This document shows positions 1 through 5,076 of a stretch of 5,076 nt of DNA, piece by piece. The notes under the pieces are model-generated. The model ran no database searches. It worked only from the letters and a program-made list of their open reading frames with translations, and was not told the DNA's origin. A program made the translations under genes and the position numbers. Numbering within the stretch: the stretch's first letter is position 1; each line of letters starts with the position of its first letter. Source of the stretch: Bacteroidota bacterium (lineage in GTDB: Bacteria; Bacteroidota; Bacteroidia; SXHM01); NCBI GenBank assembly GCA_005773695.1, contig SXHM01000100.1, positions 1-5,076 of the forward strand. The letters are read 5' to 3'.

Positions 1-1
1 A

Positions 2-937
2 TGGGAATGGGATTTTGATGATGCCAATACATCATTATTAGAAGATCCGCAAAATCTATATGCAGCTTCAGGAATTTATAATGTTCAACTGGTTGTTACC
101 AGCGACAGCGCTTGCACAGATACCTTAATTAAACAAGTAGATGTAAACGGTTATCCTGTTGTAGATTTCAGAGTTAGTCCTTTGGACGGATGTGTTCCCT
201 TGCAGGTAAATTGTGTTGATTTAAGTTCTATTGAACCAGGAGAAATCATTGCTGATTATGATTGGACCTTCAGTGATGGTGGAACATCAACCGATCAGGA
301 TGCATCGCTTGTCTTCGGAACTGATGGAACATTCTCCATAACACTTACCGCAACTTCTGATGATGGCTGTGCCACCACAAAAGACAGCATTGATATTATT
401 ACTGTTTTCCCGAAACCATCAGCTGCTTTTTCATATGGACCGCAACCAACTAATATATTTGACAGGAATATCATCTTTAATGATTTAAGTTCAGGAGCAA
501 ATGAATGGGAGTGGGATTTTGGTGATTTCTCTGTTGATAATATTCAAAATCCTGTGCATTTGTATCCTGATTCAGGACATTATGTAGTGGAGCAGATTGT
601 AACTAATCAGTTTGGCTGTAAAGACACTGTTGCGCATTTAATAGTTATTGACGGAGCCTTTGCATTATATGTTCCAAGTGGGTTTTCACCCAACAGCGAT
701 GGAATTAATGACACCTTTTCACCAAACGGTTTTGGCTTCACTACTTTTGCATTCCGTGTTTATAATCGATGGGGGCAGCAGGTATTCTCAACCTTTACTT
801 ATGGCGAAAGCTGGGATGGAACCTTCCTGAATACAGGTAAAGAAGTGCCCAATGATTTGTACGTCTATAACATCGAAGTATCTGATTTCAAAAACGAAAG
901 ACATAAATATAACGGAACGGTTACATTGGTGAAATAA
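2..937 (+). CDS. Secreted PKD-repeat protein with type IX secretion C-terminal sorting domain (3' part, 5' end outside window)
   Basis: The frame is open from base 2 to the TAA at 935-937, giving 311 visible residues with no N-terminus, so the TTG at 182 is an internal leucine and not a start. Visible residues form the tail of one PKD domain (about 1-48, opening WEWDFDD), a second (about 52-136, YDWTFSDGG at 86-94), a third (about 137-216, WEWDFGD at 169-175), and a C-terminal domain (222-311) with YVPSGFSPNSDGINDTF, YNRWGQQVF, WDG and a final YNGTVTLVK. That last domain is the gliding-motility-associated CTD (CHU_C, type B) that directs export through the type IX secretion system across the outer membrane. 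PKD domains are immunoglobulin-like beta sandwiches usual in surface adhesins and extracellular enzymes. Each repeat ends in a similar cysteine motif (SACTDT, DGCATT, FGCKDT). Any catalytic or binding module would lie upstream, so the protein's specific role is unknown. It converges with the hydrolase gene, 5 bases between stops. Confidence 0.93.
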   Translation, partial: WEWDFDDANTSLLEDPQNLYAASGIYNVQLVVTSDSACTDTLIKQVDVNGYPVVDFRVSPLDGCVPLQVNCVDLSSIEPGEIIADYDWTFSDGGTSTDQDASLVFGTDGTFSITLTATSDDGCATTKDSIDIITVFPKPSAAFSYGPQPTNIFDRNIIFNDLSSGANEWEWDFGDFSVDNIQNPVHLYPDSGHYVVEQIVTNQFGCKDTVAHLIVIDGAFALYVPSGFSPNSDGINDTFSPNGFGFTTFAFRVYNRWGQQVFSTFTYGESWDGTFLNTGKEVPNDLYVYNIEVSDFKNERHKYNGTVTLVK

Positions 938-942
938 TTAAA

Positions 943-1791
943 TCATTCCCCGAAAAACTCTTTCAGCGAAAACTTCTCTTTCAGCCTTACACCTTTATCG
1001 GTATGCTGAACAGTGCAGCATTCATTCACAGGGTCGTGTTCCAGAAAAAGAATGTATTCCTCATCAGCAGCGCGTTTCATAAACGGCTCGCGCTCCTGCA
1101 TGGTCAGCAAGGGACGGGTATCGTATCCCATAACATAGTTCACCGGAATATGTCCTACTGAAGGCATCATATCAGCCATATAAACAAGTGTTTTTCCCTT
1201 GTACTTAATGTGCGGAACCATCATGCCATCGGTATGTCCGTTGGCAAACATAACACTGATATTTTCAGTAATACTTTCACCTTCATTCAAAAATTTCAGT
1301 TGCCCGCTTTCTTGTATTGGTAAAATATTTTCTGATAAGAAACTTGGTTTCTCACGCGGGTTAGGTTCAGTAGCCCATTTCCAATGGCGTTTGGTGCTGT
1401 AATAAACTGCGTTTTTAAAAGCAGGCTCGTAACCTGTTTTGTCTTTGTCGAATTGTATGCTCCCACCGCAGTGGTCAAAATGCAGGTGCGATAAAATCAT
1501 GTCCGTAACATCATCAGCCGTAAATCCGGCTTGGTTCAATGAATTTTCAAGTGTATCGTTACCATGCATATAATAATACCCGAAAAACTTTTCGCTTTGT
1601 TTATTGCCCATTCCGTTGTCAATCAGAAAAAGACGGTTGCCATCTTCAATCAGCAGGCAGCGCATTGCCCAAGAGCACATGTTATTTTCGTCTGCTGGGT
1701 TTAATTTATGCCAGATAGATTTTGGAACAGTGCCAAACATGGCACCACCATCTAATTTAAAGTGGCCTGCGTTGATAGAATATAGTTTCAT
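943..1791 (-). CDS. Metallo-beta-lactamase-fold hydrolase, lactonase-like
   Basis: This is a complete 282-residue protein of the metallo-beta-lactamase superfamily, probably a cytoplasmic dinuclear-metal hydrolase since no signal peptide is seen. The metal-binding set is intact: SHLHFDHCGG gives H102, H104, D106 and H107, then H186 in NGHTDG, D207 in YMADMMPS and H252 in LEHDP. An HW at 136-137 after the HxHxDH motif and the general layout resemble the AHL-lactonase/YtnP-like branch (AiiA, AttM relatives). The substrate cannot be read from sequence, so a quorum-quenching role is only one possibility. The ATG directly follows the TAA of the ATPase gene (TAAATG), so it is probably translated by coupling; only a weak AGAAGA lies upstream. 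The C-terminus carries a small in-frame duplication (LKEKFSLKEFF), matched in DNA by a 10-base direct repeat at 958-967 and 976-985. It is the last gene of the minus-strand block. Confidence 0.9.
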   Translation of the reverse strand: MKLYSINAGHFKLDGGAMFGTVPKSIWHKLNPADENNMCSWAMRCLLIEDGNRLFLIDNGMGNKQSEKFFGYYYMHGNDTLENSLNQAGFTADDVTDMILSHLHFDHCGGSIQFDKDKTGYEPAFKNAVYYSTKRHWKWATEPNPREKPSFLSENILPIQESGQLKFLNEGESITENISVMFANGHTDGMMVPHIKYKGKTLVYMADMMPSVGHIPVNYVMGYDTRPLLTMQEREPFMKRAADEEYILFLEHDPVNECCTVQHTDKGVRLKEKFSLKEFFGE

Positions 1792-2622
1792 TTAATATCT
1801 TCTGTTAGGATTGTAAAGCGTTTCCCAATCATGCTCGTTTTTTAACAAGGCACTGATGTGTGGAGGATATTTTGTTTTTAAATCTACACTTTTCAGTTCG
1901 CCCTCGAGCAATGTTTCCATCGTAAGCAACTTTATCCAGTCAAGTAACTCACTTGTACCTGGACGTTTTTTAATTCCTTTCAACTCGCGCAGTCGATAGA
2001 AAATATTCATTGCATTATCCACTAATTCTTCCTGCAAACCGGGATAATGTACATCAATAATCTGTTGCATTAAACTACGGTCTGGGAAGCGTATGTAGTG
2101 AAATAAACATCTTCTCAGAAATGCATCTGGTAATTCTTTTTCGTTGTTGGAGGTGATGATAACAATTGGGCGTTTTTTTGCTTTTATGGTTTTCTGTAAT
2201 TCGTAGCAATAGAACTCCATCTTGTCTAATTCAAGAAGCAAATCATTCGGAAATTCAATGTCTGCTTTGTCAATCTCATCAATCAGTAACACCACCTGTT
2301 CATCTGCATCAAAGGCTTCCCATAGTTTACCTTTCTTGATGTAGTTGGCAATGTCGTGCACTTTTTCAGAACCTAATTGCGAATCACGCAGGCGCGAAAC
2401 TGCATCGTATTCATATAATCCCTGTTGCGCTTTAGTGGTAGATTTTATGTGCCAGGTAATAATTTTCTTTTTCATTGCATCGGCAATCTCATGTGCCAGC
2501 AAGGTTTTTCCTGTACCCGGCTCACCTTTAACCAGTAAAGGTTTTTCCAATAGAACGGCAGCATTAACTGCTATCTGTAATTCGCGTGAAGCGATGTAGT
2601 TTTCAGTTCCGGTGAATGTCAT
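1792..2622 (-). CDS. MoxR-family AAA+ ATPase
   Basis: A complete 276-residue single-domain AAA+ ATPase. Walker A is GEPGTGKT at residues 33-40, Walker B is VLLIDEID at 111-118, sensor 1 is ITSNN at 156-160, the arginine-finger region is LRRC at 169-172, and the sensor 2 lid motif is KKRPGTSELLDW at 218-229. This order, and the absence of any extra domain, fit the MoxR group (COG0714, close to the CoxD-like branch). MoxR proteins are thought to act as chaperone-like machines that mature or insert metal into partner complexes, usually together with a VWA-domain (CoxE-like) protein encoded next door. No VWA gene is present in this window: the next gene is a metallo-hydrolase. The ATG at 2620-2622 abuts the TAA of the flippase gene and its own TAA abuts the hydrolase ATG. 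The only ribosome-site candidate is a purine-rich AAGAAAAAGAAG inside the end of the flippase gene. The actual client is unknown. Confidence 0.92.
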   Translation of the reverse strand: MTFTGTENYIASRELQIAVNAAVLLEKPLLVKGEPGTGKTLLAHEIADAMKKKIITWHIKSTTKAQQGLYEYDAVSRLRDSQLGSEKVHDIANYIKKGKLWEAFDADEQVVLLIDEIDKADIEFPNDLLLELDKMEFYCYELQKTIKAKKRPIVIITSNNEKELPDAFLRRCLFHYIRFPDRSLMQQIIDVHYPGLQEELVDNAMNIFYRLRELKGIKKRPGTSELLDWIKLLTMETLLEGELKSVDLKTKYPPHISALLKNEHDWETLYNPNRRY

Positions 2623-4062
2623 TTATGCTTCTTTTTCTTTAAGAATTGCAAAAATACCTTTTATGCTGATAAGCCCGGTTGCAAATGCAAGAATGATGGA
2701 AGTTCCTGCCATCAGTGCAATTCCGAAAAACCTGTTTTCAAGATTTGATAAAAACCAACCGCTGGCAAATGTTAAAGCAGCAAACAGAGTTAGGCTTAGA
2801 ATTAATCTCCAATTAGTTTCCCAGTTAAATATTTTTCGCACAATAATAATCTGGAAAACTGCATTAAATAGTTGTGTTATTAATGCCGAAGTAGCTGCTC
2901 CCTGTGCCTTGTAATCAGGAATCAATTGAAGATTGAGAATGATATTTATTCCCACTGCCATCATAGCAATACGGTTCAATTCATCCAGTTTTCCATGCGC
3001 TGTTAATAATGTTCCAATCACAAAACCTGAACAAATTGGAATGATGGATGCTATTAACACAGGCAGCAACTTTGCAGAAATTTCGGTGTGCTCTTTATAA
3101 AGCAATTGCATAATATCGAAGTTAAAAAACAGACAAGTGATCACAATGGCAATTGCCGGTGTCATAATTAAGCGAAAGGATAATCCGGTAAGCTCTTTTA
3201 CCGATTCATTATTCTTAAGCATTTTTGAAAACAAAGGAAGCAAGAGACCCGCAAAAAGAAACCCAAACATGTTCACCACATCTAACAAACGAAAGGCCTG
3301 TGCATAAATTCCGCTTTCTTTTTCACCTTCTTTCAACATGCGTTCCAATAAAATGGCATCGCTGCGGGTATAAATAAACATTAAGAGTATAAGCAGGGCG
3401 TAAGGAAAACTTTGTTTTAATATTGCTTTGAAAAATGAAGTATTCCAGTTGAGTTCCAGTTTGCCTGATTTCTGGAGAACAACGGCAAATGCAATAAATG
3501 TAGTAATAAGGTATGCGGCAGTCTGTGCATATACAAACCATTCTATTCGGAATTTCTCAGCTGTTAAATTCCCCCATAGTAAAGCACATACAAAGACAAT
3601 CATCAGTAGCCTGTCTGTAACCGATAAAAGGCTATCGGTTTTAAAAAGGTGTAAGCCTGAAATATTGCTCCGAAGGTATTGGGTAAAGGCAATCAGAAAC
3701 TGGTTAAATCCCAAAAGCATCAATCCGAAAAGCTGATATTTTGAATATCCCAATATTAATCCGATTGCCATCACAATCACAAAATATGCCGCAGCTAAAA
3801 GAAAGCGCAGCAAAATAATTCCCGACAAATGCTTTTGCAGCAGATGATGATTCTGCGATATGTTTCGGTTATTATAATTGGTAATGCCAAGGTCAAGCAG
3901 GAAATTTATTATCAGCGAAAGATTAAGCAATGCGAAATACATTCCGTATTGCTCGGTGCCTGTTGTATTCTGAACATTTATTTCCAAAAAAATCCAGAAA
4001 GGCTTTACCAGCAGGTTGAGGAAAACAAGTAGAATAAGATTGGAAAGAAATTTCTTTTGCAT
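2623..4062 (-). CDS. Oligosaccharide flippase-like integral membrane protein (Wzx/MATE-like, MVF superfamily)
   Basis: A 479-residue inner-membrane protein with about 14 predicted helices (roughly residues 8-28, 41-62, 83-106, 110-129, 150-165, 175-197, 218-236, 258-279, 297-316, 332-353, 364-384, 389-408, 418-438, 446-464). Length, helix number and the late motif LIPDYKAQGAATSALITQ (380-397), typical of the polysaccharide-biosynthesis C-terminal region, point to the Wzx/RfbX-type flippases that move lipid-linked sugars across the inner membrane. The N-terminus (MQKKFLSNL, then a helix) also fits. I chose ATG at 4060-4062. An in-frame TTG at 4075-4077 would add five residues (MAAFC) but lies within the likely promoter and has no better ribosome site. 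No glycosyltransferase or polymerase gene is adjacent, unusual for a Wzx in a polysaccharide locus, so the cargo is unknown. It is the first gene of the minus-strand block and its stop is fused to the ATPase start. Confidence 0.88.
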   Translation of the reverse strand: MQKKFLSNLILLVFLNLLVKPFWIFLEINVQNTTGTEQYGMYFALLNLSLIINFLLDLGITNYNNRNISQNHHLLQKHLSGIILLRFLLAAAYFVIVMAIGLILGYSKYQLFGLMLLGFNQFLIAFTQYLRSNISGLHLFKTDSLLSVTDRLLMIVFVCALLWGNLTAEKFRIEWFVYAQTAAYLITTFIAFAVVLQKSGKLELNWNTSFFKAILKQSFPYALLILLMFIYTRSDAILLERMLKEGEKESGIYAQAFRLLDVVNMFGFLFAGLLLPLFSKMLKNNESVKELTGLSFRLIMTPAIAIVITCLFFNFDIMQLLYKEHTEISAKLLPVLIASIIPICSGFVIGTLLTAHGKLDELNRIAMMAVGINIILNLQLIPDYKAQGAATSALITQLFNAVFQIIIVRKIFNWETNWRLILSLTLFAALTFASGWFLSNLENRFFGIALMAGTSIILAFATGLISIKGIFAILKEKEA

Positions 4063-4074
4063 ACAGAAGGCTGC

Positions 4075-4082
4075 CAAAAATA
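4075..4082 (-). promoter_or_regulatory. Possible -7 element for the flippase operon
   Basis: On the minus strand these bases read TATTTTTG, a full match to the TAnnTTTG -7 element of the Bacteroidota housekeeping sigma factor. It sits 12 bases before the chosen ATG at 4062, implying a very short leader. No TTTG is found at the usual upstream distance (the bases there are AAAA), so the call rests on one element in an AT-rich region and is weak. Confidence 0.3.
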
Positions 4083-4111
4083 GTATTAATGAACTGAATC
4101 ATTTTGAATAC
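4083..4111. promoter_or_regulatory. Imperfect palindrome in the divergent intergenic region
   Basis: GTATTAATGA at 4083-4092 pairs with TCATT at 4099-4103 and AATAC at 4107-4111. This gives two 5-bp arms on each side, a 6-base centre and a 3-base bulge (TTG, 4104-4106). It lies between the two divergent genes, next to the flippase -7 candidate and overlapping the -33 candidate of the DUF456 gene, a position suited to a shared operator. Short AT-rich palindromes arise often by chance, so the call is tentative. Confidence 0.22.
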
Positions 4112-4133
4112 ATATTGTTTTCACCGACATTTG
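4103..4133 (+). promoter_or_regulatory. Candidate Bacteroidota-type promoter for the DUF456 gene
   Basis: TTTG at 4103-4106, then exactly 19 bases, then GACATTTG at 4126-4133. This matches the Bacteroidota pattern TTTG-N19-TAnnTTTG with a single mismatch (G for the first T of the -7 element). Transcription would start near 4138-4140, leaving a leader of about 10 bases before the ATG at 4149. No Shine-Dalgarno sequence is seen, which is common in this phylum. Confidence 0.4.
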
Positions 4134-4148
4134 ATAAAAATCTGAACA

Positions 4149-4640
4149 ATGGAAGTTGTCTTAATTATTCTTGCCATCCTGTTATTATTTGCCGGTTTGC
4201 TGGGTTGTATATTACCGGCCATTCCAGGTCCGCCCTTAAGCTATATTGGTCTGCTGCTGGTGCAGTGGGCATGGAAACATTTCGGAACTACTACGCTAAT
4301 TGTATTTGCTGTTATAACTATTATAGTTACTATTCTTGATTATGTTATCCCGGTCTGGGGCGCGAAGGTTTTTGGTGCAACTAAACAAGGTATTTACGGA
4401 AGCATTATCGGAATGCTTGTCGGAACTTTACTTACACCTGTGGGCATGATAGCCGGATTACTTATTGGCGCCATCTTGGGCGATGTGGTTGGCGGGAGAA
4501 AACTTTCGGATTCAGTAGGATCGGGGCTGGGGACATTTATCGGAACCATGGCAGGAATGGCTGTAAAACTGATTGTTTCAGGTATAATGACCTTTATGGT
4601 TTTCTTTAAAATTACCGAATGGGTAATCGCGCAGTTTTAA
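4149..4640 (+). CDS. DUF456 family small integral membrane protein
   Basis: A complete 163-residue, very hydrophobic protein. Predicted membrane segments are about 3-24, 27-43, 50-68, a glycine-rich hairpin 83-115 (GSIIGMLVGTLL, then GLLIGAILGDVVGG) and 123-155. Family marks are GCILPAIPGPP at 19-29, GAKVFGATKQGIYG at 71-84 and the paired glycine-zipper-like stretches. These identify DUF456, a widespread membrane family of unknown function. The start is firm: an in-frame TGA at 4143-4145 lies one codon upstream of the ATG. It is transcribed away from the flippase operon from an 86-base intergenic region, and its TAA is only 2 bases from the stop of the convergent transporter gene. It has no same-strand partner in the window, so the neighbourhood gives no functional hint. 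Confidence 0.9.
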   Translation: MEVVLIILAILLLFAGLLGCILPAIPGPPLSYIGLLLVQWAWKHFGTTTLIVFAVITIIVTILDYVIPVWGAKVFGATKQGIYGSIIGMLVGTLLTPVGMIAGLLIGAILGDVVGGRKLSDSVGSGLGTFIGTMAGMAVKLIVSGIMTFMVFFKITEWVIAQF

Positions 4641-4642
4641 AA

Positions 4643-5076
4643 TCAGTCTCCAACTTTGTGATGTAATGCTTCTTCCGCTGTGTTCTTGATCAGCTTTTCA
4701 CTTTCCTTTTCACCTATGTAGCGGTCAATCAAAAAGTGTAGCAGATAAATAAGCGGTGTAATTGCAACGGCAACTCCCAACTTAAAAACATAACCGGCTG
4801 AAGCATTTTTAAGGTATTCATCTACTGTCCACACTCCTGGTATTACAAAAGCAATTCCTTGTACAATAAACGTATCAAGCAGTTGTGAAACTACCGTTGA
4901 ACCTGTTGCACGCAGCCAAATCATTTTCTTTCCTGTTTTATTTCTTAGTGCCCAGAAAACAGAAACATCCACTAATTGTGAAGTAAGAAAAGCAGTGATG
5001 CTTCCGATAATTATCCAAAGCGACTGCCCGAAAACAGTTTGAAAAGCCTCACCTGAAACCGGTGAAAACGGTGTAG
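4643..5076 (-). CDS. yhhQ: Queuosine precursor transporter, YhhQ/VUT family (C-terminal part; start outside window)
   Basis: The frame is open from the window end to the TGA at 4643-4645, giving 143 visible residues. The GTG at 4970-4972 is an internal valine, since good family sequence continues upstream of it (PVSGEAF, then WIIIGSITAFLTSQL). The diagnostic block is QLVDVSVFWALRNKTG (residues 33-48), MIWLRATGSTVVSQLLDT (51-68), and a last helix about 97-117 followed by a charged tail. This matches the YhhQ family (TIGR00697, formerly DUF165), inner-membrane proteins that import preQ0/preQ1 for queuosine modification of tRNA. Family members are usually about 210-230 residues, so roughly a third is missing upstream of base 5076. 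The visible part is intact. No other queuosine gene is present here. It converges with the DUF456 gene. Confidence 0.92.
   Translation of the reverse strand, partial: TPFSPVSGEAFQTVFGQSLWIIIGSITAFLTSQLVDVSVFWALRNKTGKKMIWLRATGSTVVSQLLDTFIVQGIAFVIPGVWTVDEYLKNASAGYVFKLGVAVAITPLIYLLHFLIDRYIGEKESEKLIKNTAEEALHHKVGD

Larger units (their letters stand above)
943..4062 (-). other. Probable three-gene operon: flippase, MoxR ATPase, MBL hydrolase
   Basis: Three same-strand genes are separated by no bases at all. The plus-strand hexamer CATTTA at 2620-2625 and at 1789-1794 reads TAAATG on the coding strand in both cases, a stop followed at once by a start. There is no room for internal promoters between genes, though one inside a coding region cannot be excluded. 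Transcription most likely begins in 4063-4148. The end is unclear because no hairpin terminator follows the hydrolase stop, and the transcript would run into the antisense of the PKD gene. Confidence 0.8.

Noticed and set aside
182..184. TTG as start codon of the PKD protein
   Set aside because: The same frame is open back to base 2 and encodes good PKD sequence (WEWDFDD onward), so the TTG is internal.
958..985. 10-base direct repeat CTCTTTCAGC, two copies 18 bases apart
   Set aside because: It is in frame and encodes a small LKE-F duplication at the hydrolase C-terminus. A local duplication explains it; there is no sign of a mobile element or attachment site.
943..1791. Calling the hydrolase a quorum-quenching AHL lactonase
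   Set aside because: The metal ligands and general layout are shared by many hydrolases of this superfamily. Nothing in the sequence or context fixes the substrate.
2612..2914. Plus-strand open frame antisense to the flippase
   Set aside because: It lies wholly opposite strongly supported coding sequence and its translation has no recognisable domain.
4016..4339. Plus-strand open frame overlapping the flippase start and the DUF456 gene
   Set aside because: It is out of frame with the DUF456 gene, resembles no family, is cysteine- and tyrosine-rich in a way typical of shadow frames, and covers two well supported genes.
4970..4972. GTG as start codon of the YhhQ-family transporter
   Set aside because: The frame continues upstream to the window end with family-like sequence (SITAFLTSQL just before), so the gene is cut by the window and does not start here.

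Overview
The window looks like ordinary chromosome from a moderately AT-rich member of the Bacteroidota. The best evidence is the first gene, which ends in the C-terminal sorting domain of type IX secretion (the gliding-motility-associated, CHU_C type) after a string of PKD domains; that architecture is essentially confined to this phylum. Start codons lack clear Shine-Dalgarno sequences, and one candidate promoter has the TTTG-N19-TAnnTTTG form of Bacteroidota, which also fits. I cannot name a genus.

Layout. (1) Bases 2-937, plus strand: the 3' part of a large secreted PKD-repeat protein whose 5' end lies outside the window. (2) Bases 943-4062, minus strand: a tight three-gene block, in transcription order a 14-helix lipid-linked oligosaccharide flippase-like protein (2623-4062), a MoxR-type AAA+ ATPase (1792-2622) and a metallo-beta-lactamase-fold hydrolase (943-1791). 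Both junctions are exactly TAA followed directly by ATG with no spacer, so the three are almost certainly one operon with coupled translation. (3) Bases 4063-4148: the only real intergenic stretch, a divergent promoter region with an imperfect palindrome. (4) Bases 4149-4640, plus strand: a small DUF456 membrane protein. (5) Bases 4643-5076, minus strand: the 3' part of a YhhQ-family queuosine-precursor transporter, cut by the window end.

Gene packing is extreme. The two convergent pairs have only 5 and 2 bases between stop codons, and I see no hairpin terminator. No RNA gene, CRISPR array, insertion sequence or phage gene was seen, and all genes read as intact apart from the two cut by the window edges.

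How the genes work together is not obvious. The flippase, ATPase and hydrolase belong to families not normally thought of as a pathway. Their coupling is the most notable feature, but it may be no more than genome compaction. I found no strong evidence for a previously undescribed system.
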